DNA of 64,000 nt from Taxillus chinensis (GCA_023512835.1 CM042092.1:27539543-27603542); one strand, 5' to 3'; positions 45,244 to 56,032 are shown, counted from the stretch's first letter. Numbers and translations: made by a program. The notes: generated by a model not told the origin, from the letters alone.

Positions 45244-46029
45244 TTACCCCTGGTTTGGCACACTGTAATAGTAGATGACATTGGCCACCATTCGTCGCAC
45301 CTGAGCCACAAAGTCAGCCGACGTCTCGCCGCGCACTTCCCAATTTTCCTTCCCTTGCAGAATACCCATCATGTAGTAGCAAACAAAGATCCCACAGCTG
45401 AATTGGTCAGGCTGTTGGGGAATTTGCATTTCATTGTAGTGAATAAGAGGGAGCTTGTCCGCCAACAAGCCTTCTTTGATCATTGCCACTTTCATGCGTT
45501 TGATGAACCCATGCACTAACTGGTCTTTTCCGTCTAGCAAACCCTTCGCCTTGACTTGGATCATATAGCACAAGACATGGCCTACATCCGGATTCACACG
45601 GACAAGTACATAGTGGCGGTCAATGTGCACCGGAATCGGCACCTCATGCATACCATGCCAAGGGCGGTGCCCTTCATTCTCTCCATTAATGCGTTGGTGC
45701 CACACCTCTTCGGACAAGGGTTGATTGAAAAGCTCACACAGCATGATGGAAGTGTATCCAGCTAAGGGGTAATTATGAGGCTCGGCCTCCACTACATACC
45801 GCATGGTCCTGCAGAAGAGGTCTATCTCGTCGGCATAGAGATATTCATTCTCCGAGATCCTCTTCAAGCTAAAAGGAGTGAAGATATCATTATCCCGTAT
45901 AAATCGAGCCCTATGACCTGTGGAATTGATGAATTCTTCAAATGCCTGCTTGGCTCTCTTCGACGATAAAGCTGGATTAATGAGTAAATGAACAGGAGGG
46001 CCAAGTAGATCTTCAGGTTCAGCGGGCAT
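45244..46029 (-). CDS. Element X C48 (Ulp1/SENP-like) cysteine protease domain, open 261-codon stretch
   Basis: The conserved C48 blocks are in order. The His is at residue 139 (PVHIDRHYVLV), and the Gln/Cys block PQQPDQFSCGIFVCYYMM has Gln 205-206 and Cys 212 (codon 45394-45396). The residue expected to be the catalytic Asp, about 16 residues after the His, is Met 156 in a CYMIQ block, so the triad is incomplete in this frame; a local pair of small insertions could be the cause, since the neighbouring frame has an Asp there. C48 peptidases process SUMO-like tags (family knowledge). The upstream frame overlaps by a few bases (46019-46029), so this is probably the C-terminal half of a longer protein and the Met at 46029 is not a real start. 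Confidence 0.75.
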   Translation of the reverse strand: MPAEPEDLLGPPVHLLINPALSSKRAKQAFEEFINSTGHRARFIRDNDIFTPFSLKRISENEYLYADEIDLFCRTMRYVVEAEPHNYPLAGYTSIMLCELFNQPLSEEVWHQRINGENEGHRPWHGMHEVPIPVHIDRHYVLVRVNPDVGHVLCYMIQVKAKGLLDGKDQLVHGFIKRMKVAMIKEGLLADKLPLIHYNEMQIPQQPDQFSCGIFVCYYMMGILQGKENWEVRGETSADFVAQVRRMVANVIYYYSVPNQG

Positions 46030-47604
46030 GTATGCACCCCAAGATACTTGGAAGTATAGCAGGCACCAGGGCCTGAGAATATGCAGGATCCGTAAAAGGT
46101 GGAAGGGTGAATACCCTGCTGCTGGCTCTGCCTCCTCTTGAGGTTGGAAGGGTGAATACCCTGTTGCTGGCGCCGCCTCCTCCTGGATGATAATGGGGTG
46201 GCCTAGTCGAAGATTGTGGTTGAGGTGGATCCACCTGGGCTAGATAAGCATCTTCAGGGGATGGAGAGGGTTCTTCATCAGATATCTCCACTATAGGAGA
46301 ACGTTTTGAGGCTTTCCTCTTGCTCAAAGCCTTCCAGATTTTGCCTAGGAGGCCTTTGACTTCTTTATTGTCCTTCCTCAGGGCTTCCACCTCGCGCTGG
46401 GTTCTGGCATTGGCCTCCCCGAGCCGCTGTGTTTCTTGCCTCCAAGCTTCGATAGATGCAAGCGGGATGAGCTTCGGGGCCTCCCATGCTCTAGGTGATG
46501 CATGAGCGGCTACATCCGGGGCCTCCCATGCTCTGGTTCTAGGTTGTGAAGTAGCTTGTTGATCTCCAGAGATGAGGGCCATTAATTCTTCAAATTGGGC
46601 ATTAGTGATGTGCCCATTAGTGACTGCCCAATTGATGACCTCCACTTCACTCACCACCTGCCCACTAATGCCTTGAAAGAAATTGAAAATGTCTTCTTTG
46701 TGTACATTGAACCGCATGTACATGGCGGTGAGTCCGTATAGAGTCCGCTTCCTTTGATCCAAATGAGGAGAAGTCTCCCTTGCAAAGTCCGTGGATCGCT
46801 CCACATGAACACTGTGCCTAGCGGGGTGTGATGGAGGAGGAACATTGGTTGCCCAATGACCTCGGGGTACTGACCCCCAAACCTCCTTCAGCTTGCAATA
46901 CTCTTAACACCCAGGTAGAAGGAAAAGTAATGCTCTCCATGGAGGAAAAATGCAAAGCAGGCATGCTTTGAAATATCATACACAAAATTCCGCCATTGAT
47001 CCGCTTGGATGAGTTTTTCTTCCACCAGATTAAAAATGGTAGTGGCCCAATCCACATTTAGCATATGATCAATGCTATACATGAACTCCAGGTGTGGCTT
47101 AGGCACACTATCTAGCCCACTGTCCGAATCAATAAACATTTCCCTACCAGGGTAAGCTAGGCATCCGAATTTTCCAACAAAACCATTCTTGGTATACTGC
47201 CTTCGACTTTGAAATTTTCTAGCATAGTTACATGCGGTACCAAATTCTCCTAGGCTTAGGCGAGGGAAGCTACTACCTGGGTTCAGGGAGGTTAAAGCAA
47301 TTTCTAATAATATCATGGGTTATTCTGACATAAACCCCTTGCACAACCCCTATCGGTTCATCCTCACTCCCAGAGACAGATGCATAGAAGTCTTGTAAGG
47401 TAGAATAGGAAATAGCCGGGGCAGATACTAACCTTTGTAATCCCGTAGTTTGAATTTTAACAGCCACCTCTCTAGCCCACCCGGCTCCGAAGCCTCCAAA
47501 GCCTGCATGTCAAGAGCATGCCCCAAGAGTATCTCCTCCTCGGCTTGGCTATCGGCACTAGGTGAGTGCACCTCCTCCTGGGCGGTCCTCCTTGTGCGCA
47601 CCAT
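46019..47604 (-). pseudogene. Element X extra ORF, N-terminal part (plant-transposon-protein-like), frameshifted
   Basis: The likely start is ATG at 47602-47604 (MVRTRRTAQEEVHSPS), 127 bases after a TATA box. A domain resembling the 'putative plant transposon protein' family follows in three frames: LQDFYASVSG, GVYVRITHDIIRNCFNLP, and GCLAYPGREMFIDSDSG. Then comes a 261-codon stretch (46804-46019) with a predicted coiled coil (EAWRQETQRLGEANARTQRE) and a linker in which GG(A/R)(S)xRVFTLP is duplicated. Frameshifts lie near 47450, 47300, 46850 and 46020. The order N-domain, coiled coil or linker, C48 parallels the plus Copia extra ORF. Confidence 0.65.
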
Positions 47605-47730
47605 CTTTGGAATGAGAAAATAAGAACAAAGAGCAGAAAAACTCAAGAGCAAGAGAGACAAAAGGGCGAGTTTCTCTAATACTCAGATCTGGAGTGATTT
47701 TGGTGTGGAAGCCTTTGAAGATGGCCTCCC

Positions 47731-48220
47731 TTTATATAGTGTGCAGAAGGAAAGATGCTCCAATTGGCATGATACACGTGCCCCTAACTTTTCAGAGTGT
47801 TCTGACCAAAATACCCTCTGCACGTGAATTGGCTGAATTGGCGTGCAAGTCGAAATCGTCCCAAACTTTGGTGGTGGGTCCCCACTGAGCCGGCAAGCAA
47901 TACTTCCTTCGCACGTGAATTGTGGGAAGCTTCTAGGAGGGCTAAAATCAGTATTTTGCATTTTTGGGCCTCCATATGACAGCTAGCAATTTGCGTGCAA
48001 GAATAAACGTGAATCACATGGTCCTCATCTACCATTCCAGAAAGTTACAGCTCAAAAGGAGGTGCACGTGAATTGGGCAAATCACGTGCAAAATCACGTT
48101 CAGGCCCAAACTGGCCCAAATTTCTCCACTGAGTTTCTCATGCATTATGGACCATCTTTAAGTCTTGCACGTGAATTGTTTGAGCCCATCTTCAAGCACT
48201 TTTGGGCTTCACTTGCTCCT
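47731..48220 (-). promoter_or_regulatory. Candidate internal promoter of element X with G-boxes
   Basis: On the minus strand TATATAAA (47731-47738) lies about 130 bases before the ATG of the protease ORF. Upstream, over 480 bases, CACGTG occurs about seven times (for example 47774, 47820, 47912, 48064, 48082 and 48167), in phrases like TGCACGTGAATTG that resemble the U3 module of the X and gypsy LTRs. This suggests a separate promoter for the second ORF. Confidence 0.6.
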
Positions 48221-48429
48221 TGCTCCTTGACTTTGACTTTAAAAAATAATTCCACAAGTTCGGGACCCAATAATTTGCTCATCCTGCACATAGTTAGCTA
48301 AGAAAGGAACAAAGTCTCCTACACAATGGTTAGCTTGCAAACAATTTATTGAATAAAACAAATAAAAGAAAATAACATAAAATAAAACATAGCAATAAAC
48401 ATTGGGTTGCCTCCCAACCAGTGCTTTAT

Positions 48430-49861
48430 TTAAAGTCTGTAGCTAGACTTTGTCATACTAAGCTCAACCAATGTATGAAAGGCTTTCATCCTGGCATTGT
48501 AAACCTCAGCAGTCTCATAGACCATAGCAATCGGATGAATGAACCGCTGTGGGAGCCACTTGAACTCCTGATTCAATTGTTGATAGGGAGACACCTCCAC
48601 AAACTTATGGTTCTCCTTCCTCTCATTCCATCGAGATGGTAACACAAATTCAACATACTCCACAATTGGAGTAGTCATGATGCACGCATGGTTACCTCCC
48701 TTGTCAAGCACTTCCTTCTCTTGTATAAGGGAAGATGATTCCAAAGCAAACATAGTAGTGGTGGGCTCATGTAGCTTGTCTTCATAAAGAGTACCTTGGT
48801 TTGATGTGCCTTCAGATATGAGAATTATAGCATCATCATCTAAGATTTGTTGCTGCATCCTTGGGTTGTCATTTATTGGTTTCTCATGTTCTTCTAACAC
48901 CCCAGAACAATTCAAGTCTTCCTCTTCTTCTTGGATGGAAAAATTGTCCTCATAAGCTCCAACCATGGGAAGAGTTGAAGTGGATACATCACATGGGCTA
49001 TTAAATTGTGGTGGAGGGACAACCTCATCATAATGAACCATTGCCCTTGTATCCTCTTCTTGGTCTATAGCATCATTAATGGTTTGAGCAGCTAGAATGC
49101 GAGCTTCATCTTCAGAATCATTATTAGCGAGAAAACTCCCATTCTTGTGAGGCAGATGTCAAAGATTGATACATGGAAGTTGGAGTGATGACTTTGCAAT
49201 TCTCTTCAGTCTCTATCTCTGTGTCACCAGCAAAGGAGTTAGATGAGACTCCGTAATCTGCATTTTGAACCATACTCATCAATAATTGCTCCATATTTTT
49301 TATGGTAGTCTCTATACTTCCTAGCCTTTCATTCAAATTCACTCTTCTGGTTTCTTCATCTTCAACTTGGGGCTGCCACTCTTGTTGTTGATATGGACAA
49401 TAATTGCCATAGAGTGGGGCTTCATAGTAAGCTTCATCTTGATATTGCCCAACCCATCTATTCTCAGAATATCCATTGAAGAAACCATTAAACTCCTCAG
49501 GTGGTGGCTCTTGTGGATAGTAGTCACCCTCAGGTTGGGTGTAAGTTGGCCATACTTCTCTACCATCTCCATTAATACTCCCACCATAACAAGGAGGCTC
49601 CTGGTATGAATAACTGTTTATGGGAGAATCATAGACAGTGCAATCCCAAGCACTATATGAAAATTGATCTGCTGCATGGCCTGGAACATAAACATGTTGG
49701 TCTGCCATGATTGAATTCTCCTCATCTCTCCCTTGGTTTTCCCACAAATATTTGTTGCCTTGGATCATCCTTTCCAAACATTGTTCCATGGTTAGCTCCT
49801 CCTCATCTCCAAACTGTCTATCCATTGGAGTGCTGTTCAGGTTCTGGATTAAAGGACACAA
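48430..49861 (-). pseudogene. Element X first ORF (unknown function), one frameshift
   Basis: The frame from 49861 to 49124 (245 codons) is Tyr/Pro/Gln-rich (NSYSYQEPPCYGG, YCPYQQQEWQPQ) with a short coiled-coil-like NLNERLGSIETTIKNMEQLL. A one-base shift near 49135 connects it with 49041-48430, which is acidic and ends KAFHTLVELSMTKSSYRL. Position directly after the primer-binding site is that of gag, but no capsid domain or zinc knuckle is visible. It could be a reduced or captured gag; the product is not recognised. Confidence 0.6.
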
Positions 49862-50078
49862 GTTCCCCTCATCGCATACACAACTAGCAATACCTCAAAC
49901 ACTTGATGTATGTTCTTGAAAAACAACAAGAACACACCCAGCAGCTCCGAACAATGCAAAATAAACAAATAAAAACGCAAACAAAAATAACAGAAATTAA
50001 AAGACAAAATAAAACACCAAGATCAGAATTCAAACAATTTCACTCAATGTTGATTTTAAAAACTAGTCAACCGTTGAA
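49862..50078 (-). other. Element X 5' leader
   Basis: A-rich on the plus strand, with no frame. It separates the primer-binding site from the first ORF. Confidence 0.6.
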
Positions 50079-50096
50079 TCCCCGGCAACAGCGCCA
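50079..50096 (-). other. Primer-binding site of element X (Athila/Calypso type)
   Basis: Minus-strand TGGCGCTGTTGCCGGGGA begins a few bases inside the 5' LTR end. It differs by one base from the TGGCGCCGTTGCC-type site remembered for Athila/Calypso elements (reported as tRNA-Asp). Confidence 0.75.
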
Positions 50097-50099
50097 ATT

Positions 50100-51598
50100 T
50101 GACAGACAAAATTTTTAGCCTCTCTAAAAGAGCTAGCTAATGTCGTTAAATCTCTCTTCAAAATAATAAATTCCCTAAGTTTGCACTAAAAGAATAGCAG
50201 CAAGAAAGGGGTCGAACCCACAGGGATTAACCTAGTTCTCTAGTTCTCAAATCAAATCACCCAATTACTCTTGTTCTATAAAATGTCTTGGCAAAAAGTT
50301 TTCTTTTTTAAACTAAAGATCTAATTTTTATTTGGTTTTCTGAATAAACAAAGAAAGTAAGTTGATTTAAGGATTAAGATTCAAGGATTAAAGGCATCTA
50401 GGGTCACAATTTCACCTCCCTATGTTATCTCTACTGGTTCATGGTATTAGGGTTGTCTGATTGAAAACATGCTAAACATAAGCCAAGGACAACAAATGGT
50501 CATTGAGGTCCTTTTAAGAGTTGTATGCCAGAATGGTCATCTAAACACACAAACATGCAAAGCCAATAAATCATACTTGCAAAAGGATAATGATCACACC
50601 AATTACAAATAAGTTATGAATCTCAATCCGCCCCGGACTAGGGCTAAGAATACCAAGGTGTACATCCAAAGATAGAACTAAGAACAGATTCATAAAACAT
50701 GCAAAACTCAATCATCCAAACCCAATATTCATAAACACAGCAAAGCAACAAGGGGGCTACATTGCTCCCCTAGATTAAAAGACTACTCACGCATGATTAC
50801 AAGCAAAACCATAGCAGAAAAGCTCAACATCTTCTTCTTGATCACGCGCACAGCAAAGCTTCAAATCCAGGCTCCAAAATCCGCGACGGCTGCTGCGACG
50901 GTGCTGCTCTCCTAGGTCAAGGAGCACCTCCAAGTCGTGGAGCCTCTCTCTCTCTCTCAAAACGTGTAGGGGGTTAGGCATTGCTAGCAAGGGGCGTGGA
51001 GCTCTTATTTATAGAGTTTGGATGGGCCTTGAGGTGTGTAACCTAGCCCACTTATCAAAACGACGTAGTTTTGATAAGTAACACTCGAAACATTAAAAAC
51101 TCTATCTTCCATCCACAATTTGGACTTGGGCCTTCAGGAACAAATGATCGGCATGGAAAAAACGATTGGATCGGTCCAAAAATATCTCTGCACGCCAATT
51201 TGCACGTGATATGGTGAATTCACGTGCACCTCCAAATCAGCTCAAACTTCTCCCCAAGCTTCCTTGCATCCTGTAGAGGCCTGAGAGGCAAAAATAGGCT
51301 TGCACGTGAAATGGGTGAATTCACGTTCAGCTCCAAATGCTCTGAAATTTCTGTGGTAGGTAGATGACATCATTCTAAGAAACTTTTGTTCTTGCACGCC
51401 AATTGTTTGAAGCCATCTACTATGTCAAAAGTGAGGTCCAAAATCTGCCAAAACAGCTTAAAAACGCATGTATTTGCAAATAGCATCTTCTTAGGGGTTA
51501 GAGCAAATATATATGATATATGAAGCAATAAGGCTCTAATCATGCTCTTAAACATCCTAAATAAACACTAGAATAACGGCATAAAATGCACGTTATCA
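50100..51598 (-). repeat. Element X 5' LTR
   Basis: Matches the 3' LTR. On the minus strand U3 starts TGATAACGTGCATTTTATGCC, followed by the G-box module, the 30-bp extended palindrome (core 51054-51075), a TATA box (CTATAAATAA at 51005-51014) and a GA run. Confidence 0.93.
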
Positions 51599-51603
51599 GA
51601 CCT
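51599..51603. repeat. Right TSD of element X (GACCT)
   Basis: Matches 42183-42187. Confidence 0.92.
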
Positions 51604-51920
51604 CTCTGCATACTCTTTGGGGTGAAAGGTCCATTCTTTATCGTTTCCCAAAGATAAGTATCAAGCATGTCTAGGTGGGCTCTCATTCTCACTTTCCATT
51701 TGGAGAAGCACGCAGGTGTGCACTTAGGTACTTGGGAGGATGAGCCAGGTAGGACGTTGTAGAAGTCTTCTTGTTCTTTCTTGTTGCTATTGGTGCTCGA
51801 TTCTTCTTTCTCTTGGTTAGTCGGTCCTTCCTCTGGAGCACAACCGGCTTTTTGTTCCTCGATAGGAACTAGAGCTTGCTCGGTAGCTGGAGCGGCACTG
51901 CTGGAATCCATATCGGCCAT
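51604..51920 (-). pseudogene. Minus Copia gag N-terminus
   Basis: The start is ATG at 51918-51920 (MADMDSSSAAPATEQ), 42 bases after the LTR. The Copia gag landmark FSKWKVRMRAHLDMLDTYLW and IKNGPFTPK follow. It is interrupted by element X and continues at 42187. Confidence 0.85.
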
Positions 51921-51949
51921 CTAGGGATCTCTATAGAGTTGTAGAACTA

Positions 51950-51960
51950 CTCTAATACCA
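51950..51960 (-). other. Primer-binding site of the minus Copia element
   Basis: Minus-strand TGGTATTAGAG begins two bases inside the LTR and is a one-base variant of the Met-tRNA site. Confidence 0.75.
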
Positions 51961-51962
51961 AT

Positions 51963-53787
51963 TGTAGGTCCCAAAGTGAGTCTAGAGGGGGGTGAATAGA
52001 CTTTCTTCGTGCGCGGAAGCTAGACTGTTAGCTGGTTTGTGATTCTTCTATGGATAACTATGATGAAAGTATTAATTGACAAGATGACAATCTGGAATGA
52101 GAGTTATAATGGACTATTAGACAAGTCTGAGATGTGAGTAAATGTTCTTTGCTTAACAGATCTCAGATGTGAAAGGAATGACCTATGATAGTCTGGATTG
52201 TGGAAAACAACACAGAGATTAGACGCGATGATAGTGCTAGATCTTTAATGAACAAGAGTTTGTGATTAATCAAAAGGATTGTTTTTGTTCAGATCAACAC
52301 GGTGCAAAAACACTTAGAATTTTTCTCTCAGAGTCTCTCTCTCTAGCATTGGAACTCTCGCATATAATTCTGCAAAAGATTATTTCTTTAACGTGTGTCA
52401 AAATCCTATATCTTGTGTTATGTGTGTTCCACGCTTTTTGAGAGAGAGGTTAGACTCACATTGTTGTCATTAAGTGTGTGAGAGATATATTTTAAGGTTA
52501 TAGTGCTAGTGTGCCTTGTTGTCCATCCCGACAGTCTGACTTCCTGCCACCGAAAATGCGAAAGTGCAGGGGATGGGTGATCTGCTCTGATCTGCAGATC
52601 TGTTGCCCATACTGCATATTTGCAGGCCCATACTAACATAGTTGATCTTGACCGTTCATCTATTGTGGTGGTTGGCAGTAATTAATGCGACATTAAATGT
52701 GCTCAACTGCTCAGAACGGCACAAGCTTACTGTTCAAACCCTAGCTGATGATATCGCTAAGTTGGGATACTTAGGGTATATTTAGGGTTGCACATTTGCC
52801 TCGAAGGTGGATGCCTCGTAGGTTTGGTGACTCGAAGATTTTGGGTAGAGCCTGTAGAAGTTGTGGAATTTTGTTTCAGGCTTTACAGTGTTAATTTTTG
52901 CGAGTCTACGACTCACATATCTTCGAGTCTTCGAGGCTAGAGTTCAGGTAAGATTAAGTCTTTTGTGTCACTCTATTAACTGTATGTCTACGACTCTCCT
53001 AATGGCTCTTAGAGTGACTTCTTCATAGTGGACCTAATCTACTCGTTGTTATAGCTGCGAGTCTACGACCCAAACTCTGCGGGTCTACGACCTTTGGGTT
53101 TCTCGCCATTATTTACTTGACTAAGAGGCTCTTCAACCATCAATGGGTCAGAGTGACCATAGGATCATTGACTCTACGAGTCTTTGACCCTGAAAATCTT
53201 CGACTCTACGAGTCTTAGACTTTGCACTTACTTCCTTCGTCTTTCACACTTGCTCATAAACTGAGTCTCCGTATTCTTCGAGTCTTCGACTCTACGGCTT
53301 TGACCCTTCAGCTATAACTCTCAGCCCTCAAGATCTCTGAGTCTGTGACGTCTGACAATTTCCTTAAATCAACTATATCTATTTCTATGATCCTTGAGTC
53401 TACGACTCTACGAGTCTTTGAGCTATAGTTTCAATTTGGTTTGCCAATCTTAATTGCATTGACTCTTCAACCTTCGACCTACGAGTCTGTGAGTCTCTAT
53501 TTTGATTCTTAATAGTGTTTTAAGGCTTCGACTCTACGACCCTTAAGTCTACAAGTTTGGCGGTACTTTAAGTTTTGTTAATTGACTTAAGTGCTTTTAG
53601 GGATTCTACAGTTCTACGGGCTTCGAGTCTTCGAGTCATTTAAAGTTAGTTACTATTCTTTAGAATTCTTCGGCTCTACGAGTCTCTAAATTTATCGTCA
53701 CTTGCAGTAACGCTGACTTTTCCTCACTTCGACTCTACGACCTTCGACCCTGCATCTACGAGTCGTAATGTGTTCTGTCACAACTTT
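51963..53787 (-). repeat. Minus Copia 5' LTR, main part
   Basis: It starts (plus strand) TGTAGGTCCCAAAGTGAG and matches 22760-24610. It contains the GACTC/GAGTC array (52800-53780). gypsy-4 splits it at ACTTT (53783-53787); the rest is at 61630-61792. Confidence 0.9.
53783..53787. repeat. Left TSD of gypsy-4 (ACTTT)
   Basis: Matches 61625-61629. The uninterrupted site is seen in the other LTR copy at 24615-24620. Confidence 0.9.
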
Positions 53788-54949
53788 TGTCACGCCCCCG
53801 AATTCCAGGGAACCCGGAACCGGGTACATGACTTCCCCTTGCCCGCACCCGAAAGGTCAAGGGGTTGGTGACTAGCACCAATAGAGACTACACCGCGGGT
53901 GCTGTCCCAAATATGCAACCCTGTACAGTCATACATCAAGGGTAATCCTGTACTTTCCCATATATCATCATGCACACATTAAGTCAAACAGTCATACTGA
54001 CATCACATCACAAACAGTATGCAAATACAACTGTCCATGGACCCATGTCCGGGATACAAACATAATACAATACACAATACAGAATACAGAATACGATCGC
54101 ATCATACATCAGAGTAGTGGGCACGTCCTCTTGGAAGAAAGTCCTCCACTAGTCTCGGGTCACACCTGAAAAAGGTAAACAACAAGTAGGGGTGAGCGAC
54201 AAGCTCAGTAGGTGACCCCGACACTCCACATCATGCAAACATACAAGTCTATACTACATGCTCGTGTACTGCACCGTGTAGTGTGCACAATCATCGGACT
54301 CGGCCTAAAACAAACATCAGGACCTAGCTTGCCCACACAGACAGCTTGTCCACGATCCTCACTAGGATCCCAGCTCAGGGCACTCGGCCCTACCACGGCG
54401 CTTATATGCCCGGACACGGTCGCCACACCGGCCTGCCATCGGTGCATATGCCTGCCATGTCAACCACATAGCACCATCGGTGCATCACGGTGAGAACCCA
54501 AACAAGTCACGGAGTCCATGCCCCAATACCCCACATCAACATACTAACATGAGTATGGCATGTCATTCTCGACATTTCCTTTGGAACTGTAGCCAGTCTT
54601 CACAAGTAAATCCTCAATCCTTGATTTATGAAGGAAGTACCCATAGCAGCTATTTTCTTGAAATTAAAAGTCCCGGCATTGGGTTCCCATAGCATAAATA
54701 AGATAATCTGATTTTTGGGGATTTTTCTGAGATGTCTAACCCCACTTTCCAAAAATTCACCACTACGAACTTTTGGGTTTTTCCGAGATTTTACACTAAA
54801 TCCCAAATTTCACATTTTGAAATAATGGGAATTAATTTTTCTAGTATTTTTCTTTGAATCCAAATGGGGGGTATTTCGTTATTTACATTGTAACTTAAGT
54901 ATAATACTGTAGATAGGTATAGGTTGCAATGTAAATAGGTCCAGTCCAG

Positions 54950-55230
54950 TCAAACTGTATTTCGAATCTGCCAGTGAAACTACATTTTCGAATCTGCATT
55001 TCGAATCTGCATTTCGAATCTCTTTTCGAACTGCCTTCGACTCTCGAACCTACACTCGAACTACCTTCGAAAACTACCTTCGAAGTACCCATGAACTCGC
55101 CTTCAAACTCCCCTTCAAGTACCTTCGAACCTTCGAAACGATACTCGAAAATTTCACATTCGACACTCGAAATTACACTACATCGAACCTACCTTCGAAC
55201 CTTCGAACCTTCGAAACTGCACATTCGAAA
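54950..55230. repeat. TTCGAA-rich array in gypsy-4 U3/LTR
   Basis: TTCGAA, CTTCGAAC and CATTTCGAATCTG variants recur about 20 times in 280 bases; units such as CTTCGAACCTTCGAAC give GAAccTTC pairs. Confidence 0.85.
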
Positions 55231-55680
55231 TTTCCAATTTCCAGTCGATCTCATCGGTCGTTCTCTACCAGTTCATGACAGCTTCGTTCATCATCGTTTT
55301 TCACTGTTTCTCGTCCGGGATTCAACCCGGAATCTCATAAAACTCATACCTAATACTATATATTAGGTTTTAAATCACGTCTTACCCCTCAGAACGCATT
55401 TAAATACAAGATTCAACCCAAAATTGGTTTTTCCCCAATTTCTAGGGTTCAACACGAATTTGCATGATTTCATCAAATTCTTACATGTTAATCCAAAAAA
55501 ACAGCAAGAAAAGGGTGAAGAATCAATGGAACACCTACCTGGAATGATTCTTGATGCTTGAACGAGCTCAAAACGCCCCAAATCGCCAAGGCCTCCAAGC
55601 TTCCTTCTCTCTTTCTCTCTCTAAGCTCTCCAACGCAGAAACTTGAAACGCTGAAACGTAACGTGGAAGCTCTCTTTCCC

Positions 55681-55690
55681 CTATTTATAT
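55681..55690 (-). promoter_or_regulatory. TATA box of gypsy-4 LTR
   Basis: Minus-strand ATATAAATAG is followed downstream by a GAGAGA-rich leader (55609-55625), as in the other LTRs. Confidence 0.6.
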
Positions 55691-56018
55691 TTTTGCCAGT
55701 CAACTGACCTAGTCAACCATTGACCCGGCAATAATTGACCTCCAAGGTCTTGAACTCCAAATTGAGTCAAACTACGGTCAAAACGCTCGAAATGACGAGC
55801 ACAATACTACACAGATATTAGTACACCCAAATGACCGCTCAAACGCAAAGTCAACCAATAGACCCCGAAAAGTCAACAATCGAGTCAAACGGGGCCCCGA
55901 CTCGAATCGGGCCCAAGTACGGTCAAAATGCTCACATCGACGGCTACACTACCGTCCAGATAGTTACATTCCCATAGAATGACTATCTCTCAAAACTACC
56001 CAAATACGAGTCTTTACA

Positions 56019-56032
56019 TCCTCCCCACCTTA
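56019..56032 (-). other. Polypurine tract of gypsy-4
   Basis: Minus-strand TAAGGTGGGGAGGA next to the LTR, preceded by CGAGGACGAAAAGTCC. Confidence 0.85.

Larger units (their letters stand above)
42188..51598 (-). mobile_element. Element X: non-autonomous LTR retrotransposon with an Ulp1-like protease ORF
   Basis: Two near-identical 1.5-kb LTRs (TGACAGAC...TTATCA), a GACCT TSD, a primer-binding site of the Athila/Calypso type and a purine-rich tract define it. The interior has only two ORFs on the minus strand: a first ORF of unknown function (49861-48430) and a C48-protease ORF (47604-45244). No reverse transcriptase, RNase H or integrase motif is present, so it must use enzymes supplied by another element. 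The near identity of its LTRs indicates a recent insertion. Confidence 0.88.
53788..56018 (-). repeat. gypsy-4 3' LTR
   Basis: On the plus strand it begins TGTCACGCCCCCGAATTCC and ends CGAGTCTTTACA next to a polypurine tract, so in sense it starts TGTAAAGACTCG and ends GGGGGCGTGACA. It contains a TATA box and a TTCGAA array. Near its U5 end CCCCTTG (53835) and CAAGGGG (53858) form a potential hairpin. Confidence 0.9.

Noticed and set aside
54895..55366. Frame of 130 codons with Phe/Glu/Ser-rich repeats
   Set aside because: It is the reading of the TTCGAA array in the gypsy-4 LTR.
55609..55625. GAGAGA/CTCTCT runs as stand-alone microsatellites
   Set aside because: They recur at the same place in each LTR leader, so they are treated as part of the LTR.
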